Shown here piece after piece: positions 15,411 through 24,912 of a DNA stretch of 33,433 nt. The notes beneath the pieces were generated by a model. The model did no database searches and was not told where the DNA came from. It was given only the letters and a program-made list of their open reading frames with translations. Source of the DNA: an uncultured Bacillota bacterium (GTDB lineage Bacteria > Bacillota_I > Bacilli_A > RF39 > UBA660); assembly GCA_947650795.1 (NCBI GenBank), contig CANSWR010000013.1:1-33433 (forward strand), in the 5' to 3' direction. The stretch's first letter is position 1. Each line of letters starts with the position of its first letter. Made by a program: the position numbers and the translations under genes.

Positions 15411-16427
15411 TTAAATATCCATATACTCTCTATATTTAGGCAAATCTCCCTTTTTTATACCACTTATACTAGATTTAACTTGAAAAATGCCTGGAAATTG
15501 ATTACCTTCTATAACCGAAACACCTGTTGGAGTAATAACAACATCCCATCCAACATACCTAATAGAAGGCACAACTTGTGCTAACTCCTTAACAAAAGAA
15601 TTTATTTTATTATAATGAGGAATTTTAAAACCTTCAATCTTCACTCCACTCTTTGGATGCTTCTTAAAAATTGTTCCTTTTTCATCAATCGCAGGCACAA
15701 AAACTTCTCCCTTATCATTAACAAAAGTATACATACCACCAGCACTAAAATTATCAACATTTCCTCCATTTCCTATTTTCAAAATAACATTTAAAATATG
15801 AACTTTATTTTTATCATCTAAAAATGTTACAATTCTTAAACTATTAACACTTTCACTATAAAGCTTAGAAAGACTTTCATGTTGAACAATATAATCTTCC
15901 ACCAAGAACTGTTCTTTCTTCATAATAGAATTATAAATCTTCAAAATATTATATTCATTTTTTAATTTAGAACTATCTATCTCTATAACCTCTACACCTT
16001 TTCCACCACACAAATCAAGAGGTTTAACTACAATTTTAGACTTACCATTTATAAATTCCTTAAATTCCTTAAAAGATGTACTCCTTAAATCTATAAAATC
16101 TCTACCCAAAAATTCCTTAAATAAATTATTAAACTTTATCTTATCATTTAATTTATCAAAATCCTCTTTTTTATTATACTTGCCAACTATATCACTATTT
16201 ATTTTACCAGTAACATAAGTAGCCCTTTCCTCACTATTTAAAAGATAAAACTCAAATTCAAAATAATCCATGTATCCACTTCCATATTTAATCGCACATC
16301 TAGCCATGTCAAAAAGAATATAAAAAGTAGATTTATTAATTTTTCTAGCTATCTCTTTTGCTTTATTATAAAACTCTTTATACCTTAAAGTTTTTAACTT
16401 TTTTAATATATATTTAATCTTTCTCAT
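15411..16427 (-). CDS. ATP-grasp protein of the sugar-transfer-associated type
   Basis: The 338-residue soluble protein has a basic helical N-terminus (1-50). The ATP-grasp core includes KIVVKPLDLCGGKGVEVIEI (131-150) as nucleotide-binding strand and glycine loop, and SVNSLRIVTF, GWDVVITPTG and VIEGNQFPG near the C-terminus carry the metal-binding Glu and Asn. This layout matches ATPgrasp_ST (PF14397), enzymes found with polysaccharide and wall-polymer genes that join a carboxylate to an amine with ATP. The substrate is unknown. AATGAG-type upstream sequence gives only a weak ribosome binding site (TAGGTGAATAA). It reads toward the ZIP, PAP2 and popT genes and may share their transcript, supporting a role at the cell envelope. 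Confidence 0.78.
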   Translation of the reverse strand: MRKIKYILKKLKTLRYKEFYNKAKEIARKINKSTFYILFDMARCAIKYGSGYMDYFEFEFYLLNSEERATYVTGKINSDIVGKYNKKEDFDKLNDKIKFNNLFKEFLGRDFIDLRSTSFKEFKEFINGKSKIVVKPLDLCGGKGVEVIEIDSSKLKNEYNILKIYNSIMKKEQFLVEDYIVQHESLSKLYSESVNSLRIVTFLDDKNKVHILNVILKIGNGGNVDNFSAGGMYTFVNDKGEVFVPAIDEKGTIFKKHPKSGVKIEGFKIPHYNKINSFVKELAQVVPSIRYVGWDVVITPTGVSVIEGNQFPGIFQVKSSISGIKKGDLPKYREYMDI

Positions 16428-16467
16428 TTATTCACCTACTACATAAAATTATAGTTTAAAACAAGAA

Positions 16468-16496
16468 AAAAGTAAACCTCCTAAAGATTTACTTTT
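16468..16496 (-). terminator. Terminator after the secreted protein gene
   Basis: AAAAGTAAA (16468-16476) and TTTACTTTT (16488-16496) form a 9 bp stem with an 11-base loop; on the minus strand the tail is TTCTTGTTTT. It starts 17 bases beyond the stop of the 16513-17712 gene. Confidence 0.75.
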
Positions 16497-16512
16497 CATA
16501 ATCAAAGTCAAA

Positions 16513-17712
16513 TTAACTTAAAGATTTAGTTACAGCTTTACCATAAGTAGCTATATAATTTTCTGCGTCTGCTACTGATAAACAAATCATAGCATTACTT
16601 GGAATATTATCATCAAAAGCAAAATCATAACCTTCTACACTTAAGTCTGTACTAATAGCATAAACCTTCGTAGCTAGACCTGTATTTTTATCAACATATT
16701 CTTTTTGTAAAATACAGAATAATCTTCCAGCATAAGTTGTAGATGCCCATGTTAGTGCTTCTGCCTTACTCAAAATATTAATAGTTGTTTGAGGTCCTAC
16801 AGGATCTGTAGTAATAGCATTAACATTATTATCTAACTTAGGGAAATATAACTTCTCAGTAGTAACAGTTGTACTAGCAACATGATACATAGCATCCATA
16901 TATTCAACACTTGTTCCTATTTGCTTAGTTTTAGATACATTATTAATATTTACTTGTTTCCATCCATTACCAGGAGCTTTCTCACTAAGTGCCACCATAG
17001 TTCCAGAAGTAACTTTTTTCTCAAATACTTTAATTTTTCCTTTACTATCATTAATCATTGTAACAGCTGTATCTTTATTAACAAGCATATTATTATCATT
17101 ATTACCTATATAAACTACTTCACTCATAACCCCATCATGATTAACATCAACATAACCATATCCAACTGAAGTATAAAGTGGATCACTTACAGGTAAGAAA
17201 AATCTTGATAAATCAACCTCTTTTAATATAAATTCTCCTAACTCAATTGAAGAAGCTACTAACTCTTCACTAGTTATAACATTAGTATCTGCAACTCTTG
17301 TCCATCCTTCAACACTAGTTTTATCACTTAAAGCGTATACAAAGTTATATCTTTCTTCTTCTGGTGTAAAGCCCTCTACATAATTAGGACTTTGAACAAC
17401 CTTTGAATAAAAATAAACTTTATCAGTATTATAACTTTTCTTAGCTAATTCTACTGCATCATTTTTAAGTAAATATTCATTATCTACTTTATTGTTTAAA
17501 TAAACATAAACTGGTACGTTATTTACAACTACATTATAAATTCCTTTCATATGACATATTTCTACTAAATCCATATTAGCTGCATCTGCTTCTGTAATTA
17601 CAACTACATCATCATCTTTAGCTTGAGCCTCATTCTTTAATCCTGTTGTAATACCTAAAGCCAAACTTGTAGCAAGCAAACTAGACATAATTCTCTTATT
17701 TAATTTTTCCAT
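16513..17712 (-). CDS. Secreted protein with three related ~70-residue repeats
   Basis: The 399-residue protein has a clear signal peptide (basic start, SSLLATSLALGITTGL core, cleavage probably after AQA at 29-31). Three segments look like copies of one unit: 84-163 (KNDAVELAKKSY ... YALSDKTSVEGWTRV ... ITSEELV), 213-278 (KDTAVTMINDSKGK ... VALSEKAPGNGWKQV) and 315-392 (KAEALTWASTTY ... YAISTDLSVEGYDF ... SVADAENYI). DVNHDG at 189-194 looks like a calcium loop. No sortase motif or transmembrane anchor is seen, so it is probably released or held non-covalently. AGGAGG precedes the ATG and a very good promoter lies just upstream. The family is not recognised; a surface-associated or adhesin-like role is only a guess. 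Confidence 0.7.
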   Translation of the reverse strand: MEKLNKRIMSSLLATSLALGITTGLKNEAQAKDDDVVVITEADAANMDLVEICHMKGIYNVVVNNVPVYVYLNNKVDNEYLLKNDAVELAKKSYNTDKVYFYSKVVQSPNYVEGFTPEEERYNFVYALSDKTSVEGWTRVADTNVITSEELVASSIELGEFILKEVDLSRFFLPVSDPLYTSVGYGYVDVNHDGVMSEVVYIGNNDNNMLVNKDTAVTMINDSKGKIKVFEKKVTSGTMVALSEKAPGNGWKQVNINNVSKTKQIGTSVEYMDAMYHVASTTVTTEKLYFPKLDNNVNAITTDPVGPQTTINILSKAEALTWASTTYAGRLFCILQKEYVDKNTGLATKVYAISTDLSVEGYDFAFDDNIPSNAMICLSVADAENYIATYGKAVTKSLS

Positions 17713-17731
17713 AAAAACCTCCTATGCATAA

Positions 17732-17760
17732 ATAGTAACTCTTTTTGTACGAAAAGTCAA
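17732..17760 (-). promoter_or_regulatory. Strong promoter of the secreted protein gene
   Basis: On the minus strand TTGACT (17760-17755), a 17-base spacer and TACTAT (17737-17732) match the vegetative sigma consensus. The ATG follows about 20 bases after the -10, with AGGAGG in between. The leader is short. Confidence 0.75.
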
Positions 17761-17840
17761 GAAAAAAAGTATAAAAACGGACAATATTTTCTACTTAAGT
17801 CAAGCATTTATCACTTTTTTATATTCTTAATAACAAATTG

Positions 17841-20369
17841 TTATTGATTAGATAATATTTGCAATTGTTTCTTTTCTTCCTCTAATTTATTTCTTTCATC
17901 ATCTACTAAATTTTTAGGTGCTTTACTTAAAAAACCTTGATTATTAAGTAACCCTTCTCTTTTAGCTATACTAGCTTTCAAACTCTCAATCTGTTTTTCT
18001 CTTAAAATCTTATCTTCTTCTGTTTCTTGCTTCTCATAAAAAACTACTGCACTAAATCTTCCAAAAGAAACATTAAAACTTGGTTTATCTATCTTCTCAT
18101 TAATAACAAATTCATCAAGTTTCAACATCTTTCTAATTAAAGCATATTCTTGATTACCTTCCAAAAGAACATTATAATCTTTAAAAATATTATTTTCTTG
18201 TTTAAAGTTTCTAAATGCTTTAATAAAACCTATAGTTTCTTCCATTAATTCTTCTTCACTTTCAAAATTAAAATCTTTATTAATATTTGCATAGTTACTA
18301 ACCATAATACAAACACCATCGTTTACAGGTAACATATCATAAATTTCATCAGTAACAAAAGGCATAAATGGATGTAACAATTTTAAAATAACACCAATAA
18401 CATAACATAAAGTACTCTTAGTTGTAGCCTCTGTTAAACTAAATTTACTCATTTCAATATATGAATCACAAAAGTCATCCCAAACAAATGAATAAATAGC
18501 ATTTCCTGCATTATTAAATTCATACTTATCCATAGATTTAATAACATCAGAAATTACCTTATTTAATTTACTTAAAATCCATTTATCTTGAGATTTTAAA
18601 TTACTAAAATCATATTCTTTCAAATCTTCTATATTCATAAGACAAAATCTACTAGCATTCCAAAGCTTATTAATAAAATTCCATGTAGATTTCACTTTTT
18701 CCTCATCATATCTCAAATCTTGACCCATCGCACTACTAGTAGAAAGGAAAAACCTAAGAGCATCGCACCCATACTTATCAATTTCATCCATAGGGTCTAC
18801 TCCATTACCCAAGCTTTTAGACATTTTAAGTCCATTCTTATCTCTAATTAATCCATGAATAAGACAATCTTTAAATGGTCTTTTATCCGTAAAATGAAGT
18901 CCTTGAAAAGTCATTCTATTAACCCAAAAAGGAATAATATCATAACCTGTCACTAATACATTATTAGGATAATATCTTTCCAACAATTCAGTATTTGATG
19001 GCCAACCTAAAGTGCTAAAAGGCCAAAGGGCACTGCTAAACCAAGTATCTAAAACATCAGAATCTTGAACCCAACCTTCTTCTTTAGGAGCTTCCATACC
19101 TACATAAATTTGATCATCTTTATACCAAGCAGGAATTCTATGACCCCACCATAACTGCCTCGAAATACACCAATCATAAGTAATTTCCATCCAATGATTC
19201 ATTATCTTTTCAAATCTTTCAGGTACAAAATTAACTTTAGTATCTTTATTATTCTGATTTTCCAAAACCCTATCAGCTAAAGGCCTCATTTTAACAAACC
19301 ATTGCTTAGAAAGATAAGGTTCAATCATAACATTAGTTCTTTCAGAATGACCTACAGAATGAGTTATCTCTTCAATTTTTATTAATAAATTTTCTTTTTC
19401 TAACTCTTCAATCAAATTATTCCTACAAACAAATCTGTCTTGACCTTCATATTTACCTGCATTAACATTCATAGTACCATCAGGATTTATTACCATTACC
19501 CTATCTAAATTATGTCTATTCCCAACTTCGAAATCATTAGGATCATGAGCAGGCGTAATTTTAACCACACCCGTTCCAAACTCTGGATCTGCATGTTCAT
19601 CTCCTACTATAGGAATTAATTTATTAACTATAGGTAAAATAACATTTTTTCCAATCAAATGACTATATCTTTCATCAGAAGGATTAACTGCAACAGCTGT
19701 ATCTCCAAATAAAGTCTCTGGCCTAGTAGTTGCGACTTCTAAATAATCATTACTATCTTCTAAAAAATACTTTATATAGTAAAATGCACCTGGAACATCT
19801 TTATAAATTACTTCTTCATTTGAAAGTGCTGTCATAGCTTCTGGATCCCAATTAATTATCCTCTCGCCTCTATAAATAAGTCCTTCATTATATAATGTAA
19901 CAAATACATGCTTTACAGCTTCACTCAAACCTTCATCTAAAGTAAACCTTTCTTTAGTATAATCTAAACTTAAGCCCAATTTTGCCCACTGCTTTCTAAT
20001 ACTCTCAGAATATTCCTTTTTCCAATCCCAAGCATATTTAAGCCATTCTTCTCTATCCATTTCACGAGGTTTAAAACCCATATCTTTTAACTTCGCATCA
20101 ACTTTCGCTTGAGTAGCAATACCAGCATGATCCATTCCAGGAACCCACAAAGTATCATAACCTTGCATTCTCTTATACCTTATTATAATATCTTGTAAAG
20201 TAGTATCCCAAGCATGACCTAAATGAAGTTTCCCCGTAACATTTGGTGGTGGAATAACTATAGAATATGGTTTCTTATTTATATCACCACTTTCAAAATA
20301 TTTATTCTCTAACCATTTCTCATATTTTCCTTCTTCAACTAACTTATGATTATATTTTGTCTCCAACAT
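17841..20369 (-). CDS. valS: Valyl-tRNA synthetase
   Basis: The 842-residue class I synthetase charges tRNA-Val with valine. [13 protein letters not shown] (41-53) holds the HIGH motif, LKMSKSLGN (KMSKS at 515-519) is the second signature, [11 protein letters not shown] (213-223) and [16 protein letters not shown] (265-280) belong to the editing domain that removes mischarged threonine, and the C-terminal ~70 residues form the coiled-coil arm. The length is slightly under the common ~880, with a short insert around 420-435 where many relatives carry a zinc knuckle. AAGGAG lies 11 bases before the ATG at 20367-20369. The T-box that should control it is about 530 bp upstream, with a decayed kinase gene in between. 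The frame is intact. Confidence 0.97.
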   Translation of the reverse strand: MLETKYNHKLVEEGKYEKWLENKYFESGDINKKPYSIVIPPPNVTGKLHLGHAWDTTLQDIIIRYKRMQGYDTLWVPGMDHAGIATQAKVDAKLKDMGFKPREMDREEWLKYAWDWKKEYSESIRKQWAKLGLSLDYTKERFTLDEGLSEAVKHVFVTLYNEGLIYRGERIINWDPEAMTALSNEEVIYKDVPGAFYYIKYFLEDSNDYLEVATTRPETLFGDTAVAVNPSDERYSHLIGKNVILPIVNKLIPIVGDEHADPEFGTGVVKITPAHDPNDFEVGNRHNLDRVMVINPDGTMNVNAGKYEGQDRFVCRNNLIEELEKENLLIKIEEITHSVGHSERTNVMIEPYLSKQWFVKMRPLADRVLENQNNKDTKVNFVPERFEKIMNHWMEITYDWCISRQLWWGHRIPAWYKDDQIYVGMEAPKEEGWVQDSDVLDTWFSSALWPFSTLGWPSNTELLERYYPNNVLVTGYDIIPFWVNRMTFQGLHFTDKRPFKDCLIHGLIRDKNGLKMSKSLGNGVDPMDEIDKYGCDALRFFLSTSSAMGQDLRYDEEKVKSTWNFINKLWNASRFCLMNIEDLKEYDFSNLKSQDKWILSKLNKVISDVIKSMDKYEFNNAGNAIYSFVWDDFCDSYIEMSKFSLTEATTKSTLCYVIGVILKLLHPFMPFVTDEIYDMLPVNDGVCIMVSNYANINKDFNFESEEELMEETIGFIKAFRNFKQENNIFKDYNVLLEGNQEYALIRKMLKLDEFVINEKIDKPSFNVSFGRFSAVVFYEKQETEEDKILREKQIESLKASIAKREGLLNNQGFLSKAPKNLVDDERNKLEEEKKQLQILSNQ

Positions 20370-20383
20370 TCTTATCCATCTCC

Positions 20384-20885
20384 TTATTTACATTTATCTA
20401 TAACAAAATCTGTAAGACTTTCTAAAACCTCATTTCTATTAAATGAAGTATCAACATACATGACACCATATTTTTTACAATCCTATTCAAATATCTTACT
20501 ATTATTTATCCAATTTTCAGCATGAACTAATAATTCTTCATCGCTTCTACTACAAGTCCAATCATCTTTTCTTTCATATTTCCTATAATTCTCTAATGCT
20601 TCATACTTAGAAATTTTCCCATATCCTAAAAATAAAATAAAAATTTTCTGAATTTCTAACAGCTTGATTTTTAAAATAAGACGAACAAAACCTTACAAAG
20701 TCTTCTCTCATACCATCTGATCCATAGGTATCAATCTTATTTTGAGGAAGTTCAAATTGAAAAGCATGTATAATTGAATCACCATTAATAATATGATATC
20801 TAGTATAAATATTATTAATCATCTTAGCAAGTGTGGATTTACCAGCACAAGAAGCACCTAAAATAACTATATTTTTAATAATCAC
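20384..20885 (-). pseudogene. Decayed P-loop kinase gene between the T-box and valS
   Basis: A readable N-terminal part has a Walker A loop (ILGASCAGKST), NIYTRYHIINGDSIIH and a basic helix (DGMREDFVRF), as in small AAA/adenylate-kinase-like nucleotide or metabolite kinases. After FYFI (about 20630) the frame shifts and meets TAA at 20607-20609. The other frame continues (GYGKISKYEALENYRKY), hits an in-frame TAG after NNSKIFE, and then reads on to TAA at 20384-20386. The start is also uncertain: a GTG at 20883-20885 lies only two bases after AGGAG. At least two lesions make this a pseudogene of an original ~165 residues. Any surviving transcript would be the valS leader. Confidence 0.75.
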
Positions 20886-20902
20886 ATCTCCTAAATAAAA
20901 AA

Positions 20903-21118
20903 GAGAATTCATCCAAAGGACGAAATCTCGTGGTACCACCTTAATTTAATAGAAACAAATCTATTCTCTAATATTTAACGCATAAAATACGGTTTAACTT
21001 ACTGTAATTCAGAAAAACAACTCCTAAGCTACTTTCTAAAGTATCATTAATTAGTTTCCACCGACCACTAACTCTCTTTCTAATAAATACCTTATACTCC
21101 TCTTAATCCCTGTCTTTA
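20903..21118 (-). promoter_or_regulatory. T-box riboswitch (valine type) with terminator
   Basis: The T-box sequence AAGGTGGTACCACG is at 20942-20929 on the minus strand, immediately followed by a terminator: GAGATTTCGTCC with GGATGAATTCTC around TTT, then six T (20929-20897). Upstream, a Stem I-like region spans about 21118-21010 (with AGTA and GGTGGAAAC elements), and a Stem III hairpin AACCGTA-TTTTA-TGCGTT lies near 20985. A GTA at 21032-21030 in GAAAGTAGC is a candidate valine specifier. Uncharged tRNA-Val would stabilise the antiterminator and switch on the downstream genes, now a dead kinase gene and valS. Confidence 0.9.
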
Positions 21119-21123
21119 AAAAC

Positions 21124-21152
21124 ATTATATCATAAAAACTTAAAAAATTGTA
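21124..21152 (-). promoter_or_regulatory. Promoter of the T-box/valS transcript
   Basis: On the minus strand a perfect -10 TATAAT (21129-21124) is preceded at 18 bases by TTACAA. Transcription would start near 21117, exactly where the T-box leader begins. Confidence 0.55.
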
Positions 21153-21157
21153 AACAA

Positions 21158-21187
21158 AAATAACATATTTCAAAAAACATGTTATTT
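21158..21187 (-). terminator. Terminator after the frameshifted unknown gene
   Basis: AAATAACAT (21158-21166) and ATGTTATTT (21179-21187) form a 9 bp stem; on the minus strand it is followed by TTGTTT. It separates the pseudogene at 21218-21877 from the valS promoter. Confidence 0.65.
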
Positions 21188-21217
21188 AATACTCTATTTT
21201 TAACCTAAACCATTAGA

Positions 21218-21877
21218 TTATCTAGTCAATTTAGGACCATCTACAACTTCATTAGAGCACTCATCCGTATCTGATTTTAATGACAATCTTGTCAATTCAT
21301 TAATCAAGGAATCAGCATTTTCACTTGATTTCTTAATAAATTCGGTTTTATCCTTTTTTTCAAATTTAGTACCATCCAAATTATAAATAATTCCATTTTG
21401 CATATAAGTGTTATTTTCCATTTCCATAACTTCACTACAAAACAAATATAAAATATCTTTATTATTAGAAAAAGTCTCCCTTCTCCTTTGTATGTCCATA
21501 ATATAAATGATTATAATTACTTAAATTTTTAAATACTTGATTGCCATAATTCCAAAACAATAAATTAATAATTTGATGAGATTTATCTCTATCACTTAAA
21601 TCATCTCTATATTCAGAATTTATAACTACTTTTTCTATTTCATTTTGATTATATCCGCTAACAGTTAAAACTCCTTTATAAGCATTCCAAAATGGGTCTC
21701 TATCTTCAACATAAGAGCCATATACAATTTTTGCAAAGACTAAACCGTCTCCTTTTTTCTCATAACTGTAAAATTTCTTGGACATCTTTCTGACAAAGCT
21801 GAAACTATACTATCAGCACTAATATCATTTCCTTGATATGCAATAAATATTTGGCCACTCTTTTCACTGTATTCCAT
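21218..21877 (-). pseudogene. Unknown protein gene broken by two frameshifts
   Basis: Three overlapping minus-strand frames make one protein. The start is ATG 21875-21877 with AAGGAG nearby (MEYSEKSGQIFIAYQGNDIS). The frame shifts near 21775 at SER/MSKKFYSYEKKGDG, and again in a run of five T near 21470 (EKGDF / SNNKDILYLFCSEV), and the last frame ends at 21218. Restoring both gives about 220 residues, mixed alpha/beta, with a final charged tail. Each frame is conserved in character up to the switch, so the breaks look recent. No family is recognised. The central part could still be translated from ATG 21783-21785, but no good ribosome binding site supports it. Confidence 0.65.
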
Positions 21878-22082
21878 TTTTCTAAACTCCTTACATTTCT
21901 CAAAGTTAATTACTTTATGAAAACATTGCAATTAATAATAAAATATCTTTAGCTTTTTGGGTGCTAATCCTAACTTAAAAGTATCTCAGTAAACAAATTA
22001 ATAAAATTCCTGTTAATTTGTTTTATTTATAATTTTCCATCCTCTCTTTATTATTCCATAAGTATTTTTTCTCTAACTAATA

Positions 22083-22106
22083 AAATAAAAAGTGCACATA
22101 GGCACT
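22083..22106 (-). terminator. Terminator of the ABC transporter operon
   Basis: AGTGC (22091-22095) and GCACT (22102-22106) form a short stem followed on the minus strand by TTTTTATTTTA. It lies 20 bases beyond the stop of the last operon gene. Confidence 0.65.
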
Positions 22107-22125
22107 AAAATAATTCACACATACG

Positions 22126-24594
22126 TTACTTATTTAAAATAATATCCACAGGTCTAATCTTAACAATTCTATTAATTGATCCCACAGTAATCAATAACGA
22201 AATCGCAATCATAAAAACAAATATAATAATTGCTATAAAAGGATTAAGCATTATTCCATTTAATTTGAAATATAAATCATCAAATAGTACATAATTTAAA
22301 ACTTTACAAGTAACTATCCACATAATAACACCAAAAATAGAAGAAATTATAGCAATTATAACAGTTTGAATTCCATAAATTTTAAGAATATCAAAATTTT
22401 TGGCGCCTAGAGCTTTTAAAATACCTATTTCTTTTTTAGAATCAGAAATACTTATCCCAACAAAATTAGAAAAAAGTAGTAATGCAAAAATCATAAAAAT
22501 TAAACAAATCGCAACTATAAACCATTCTGTTTCATAATAAAACATCATAACTTCAAATAAATCACTTTCATGATCAACTGTATAGGTATAAAAAGTCCCA
22601 AATTTTTCATCAGCTTTAAATTGACGTTTAAACATTATTTTGGAAAATACATTTTTTAAATTAGACTTATTATCTTCATAAACTAAAATGGAATTAATAT
22701 CTTTAGTTTTAGGTGTAAAATTATCTAAATAATTAACACTTATAAAACTATTTTCCATATTAGTAAGCCCTACTATCTTGAGTTTTTCTTCTGTTTTTTC
22801 ATATTTATCATATAAAATAATTTCTTTATTTAGAAAATTATCTTCAAAGTATTTTTTAGAAAACTCATTCATTACATCATTATAAGTTCTATCTTTATTA
22901 TTTTCAAAATATTCATAAAAGCTATTTTTAAATGATAAACCATTACTAAAAGAATTATAAGATAAAACTATCTCCCCTTTATTTAATTTTCTCTTAACAC
23001 GTTTCCCTTCTATCATAACATCAATCTCATTATCAGATAATTTTAAATTATCAAACGTCATACCTACGCCCAAAATATAAGTACTATTTAAAAATGCCTC
23101 TTCTTTATTATCTTCATAAACCAAATTAGAAACAAAATCTTTAGTATAAATATAATTACCTTTAGACGAATAATTTTTAATAAAATATTGTATCAAATCA
23201 TTTTCATCATCAAATGCCTCATTTCTTCTTGCTTCAACATATAAACTATCATCATCATCTACTATACCTACTATCTTTACCTTACTATTACCTAAATTAA
23301 AATACTTATCTGAATTAACAATATCTTCATAACTAGTAGGATTAAAAAACTCTTCACCACTTAAAATACCATATTTAATAATATAATCAGCAAAATATTT
23401 ATGCACGATTACTTCATCATTATGACTTATATTCTTTCCTATTATTTTTCCACATATTCTATCATCTTTAACATCAACAATATAAACATAACTAACATCA
23501 TTCCCATAATATGAATAATCACTTAAATTATCTTCTCTTTTACCAAACATAAAACTTATAGGCAAACCATTATTATAAATACCATGCACAATATTTAACT
23601 CAGATGGTATAACATCTTTAAAATATTCTATATCTTTATCTTCCAAATTTAAAATAGAATCTCCTAACTGAGAAAAATGTGTTTTTTCTAAACTATATAC
23701 ATAATTTTCATTATCATCCATAGTATCTATAATTAAATTATCTTTATTAAATAACTGAAGCGTCATACTGACTCCAAAAAACACAAGAGAAATAAGTGTA
23801 AGTAAAACAGTCATAAATAATTTCAAAGGTTTATTTTTAAAACTAGATATTGCCATTTTAAAAGCATAACTAAAAGGTAACTTAGGTTGAATAAAACTTG
23901 ATTCATTATTTAAATCTCCATTACAAACATTATTATCTTTAATTACTTCTCCATCTTCTATCTCAATTATTCTATCAGCATATTCTTCTGCAGCTTCTAT
24001 ATTATGTGAAACTACTAATACTAAATAATCCTTACTGATATTTTTTAAATAATCAAAAACTTGCTTACCAGATTTCTGATCTAAATTCCCTGTAGGTTCA
24101 TCTGCCAAAATTAATTTAGGTTGTTTAATTAAAGCTCGTCCAATAGCTACTCTTTGCTTCTGTCCTCCAGATAGTTCATTTATTCTTCTATTTTCTAATC
24201 CTTTTAAATCTAACTTATTTAAAATTTCTCTTACTTCTTCTTTATTATTATTTTTATTTTGTAATCTTAAAGACAAATCTATATTCTCATACACATTATA
24301 TTGTTCTAATATATTAAAATCCTGAAATATAAAACCAACATAAGAATTTCTATATGAATCTAAATCTTTATCACTAAAATCATTTAAAACTTTACCATCC
24401 ACAAATATTTTGCCACTAGTAACAGAATCTAAACCACCTAACATATTTAAAAGAGTGGACTTTCCACTACCACTCTTTCCCACAATAAAAACCATTCCCT
24501 TATTTTCAAATTTCAAAGATACATTATTAAGTGCTAAAGTATCAATACTATTTTTTGATTTATAAATTTTATTTACATTCTGAAATTCTATCAT
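22126..24594 (-). CDS. FtsX-type ABC transporter, fused ATPase and permease
   Basis: The 822-residue protein has an ATPase domain at 1-225: Walker A GKSGSGKST (39-47), Q-loop IFQDFN, signature LSGGQ (141-145), Walker B LILADEPTGNLD and the H-loop SHN. A first membrane helix (about 258-280), a large outside domain (about 285-690) and three C-terminal helices follow, with the FtsX-like stretch KKEIGILKALGA. This MacB/BceB-like plan with a big extracellular sensor domain is typical of mechanotransmission transporters for antimicrobial peptides, lipids or lipoproteins. Fusion of ATPase and permease in one chain is usual in this low-GC group. It is the last gene of a four-gene operon that also holds a second such transporter. 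The substrate is unknown. Confidence 0.88.
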   Translation of the reverse strand: MIEFQNVNKIYKSKNSIDTLALNNVSLKFENKGMVFIVGKSGSGKSTLLNMLGGLDSVTSGKIFVDGKVLNDFSDKDLDSYRNSYVGFIFQDFNILEQYNVYENIDLSLRLQNKNNNKEEVREILNKLDLKGLENRRINELSGGQKQRVAIGRALIKQPKLILADEPTGNLDQKSGKQVFDYLKNISKDYLVLVVSHNIEAAEEYADRIIEIEDGEVIKDNNVCNGDLNNESSFIQPKLPFSYAFKMAISSFKNKPLKLFMTVLLTLISLVFFGVSMTLQLFNKDNLIIDTMDDNENYVYSLEKTHFSQLGDSILNLEDKDIEYFKDVIPSELNIVHGIYNNGLPISFMFGKREDNLSDYSYYGNDVSYVYIVDVKDDRICGKIIGKNISHNDEVIVHKYFADYIIKYGILSGEEFFNPTSYEDIVNSDKYFNLGNSKVKIVGIVDDDDSLYVEARRNEAFDDENDLIQYFIKNYSSKGNYIYTKDFVSNLVYEDNKEEAFLNSTYILGVGMTFDNLKLSDNEIDVMIEGKRVKRKLNKGEIVLSYNSFSNGLSFKNSFYEYFENNKDRTYNDVMNEFSKKYFEDNFLNKEIILYDKYEKTEEKLKIVGLTNMENSFISVNYLDNFTPKTKDINSILVYEDNKSNLKNVFSKIMFKRQFKADEKFGTFYTYTVDHESDLFEVMMFYYETEWFIVAICLIFMIFALLLFSNFVGISISDSKKEIGILKALGAKNFDILKIYGIQTVIIAIISSIFGVIMWIVTCKVLNYVLFDDLYFKLNGIMLNPFIAIIIFVFMIAISLLITVGSINRIVKIRPVDIILNK

Positions 24595-24616
24595 ACTATC
24601 CTCCCAATACTTAACT

Positions 24617-24811
24617 TTAAGAAATATTTTTTACTACATCATTTAACATTTTAGTATCAACATCTATATCTTTAACATCATTAACAGAACATTTAACACT
24701 GTTAGTTTTTTCTTTTATTGTAGATACCATCTTATCCTTAGAGAAATCTTTAAAGTTTTTTAATTTACTCTTAGAATCTTTTAATATTTCCTTAATAGCA
24801 ATTTTATCCAT
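24617..24811 (-). CDS. Small charged protein inside the ABC operon
   Basis: The 64-residue protein begins at ATG 24809-24811, where GAGGTGAAAAAG gives a ribosome binding site; an upstream in-frame extension to 24916 is hydrophobic junk with no start signal. The sequence is lysine- and aspartate-rich and helical (KEILKDSKSKLKNFKDF), with one Cys and no membrane segment. It lies between the CmpB-like gene and the second transporter and is only 22 bases from the latter. No family is recognised. It could be an adaptor or regulator of the transporter. Confidence 0.6.
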   Translation of the reverse strand: MDKIAIKEILKDSKSKLKNFKDFSKDKMVSTIKEKTNSVKCSVNDVKDIDVDTKMLNDVVKNIS

Positions 24812-24912
24812 CTTTTTCACCTCAAAATAACCTAAACAATTAATAGCAAAAATTATTCTATATCTAATATACACTATTTTAATACAAAAATCATTACAAA
24901 TAAAAAACAAAG

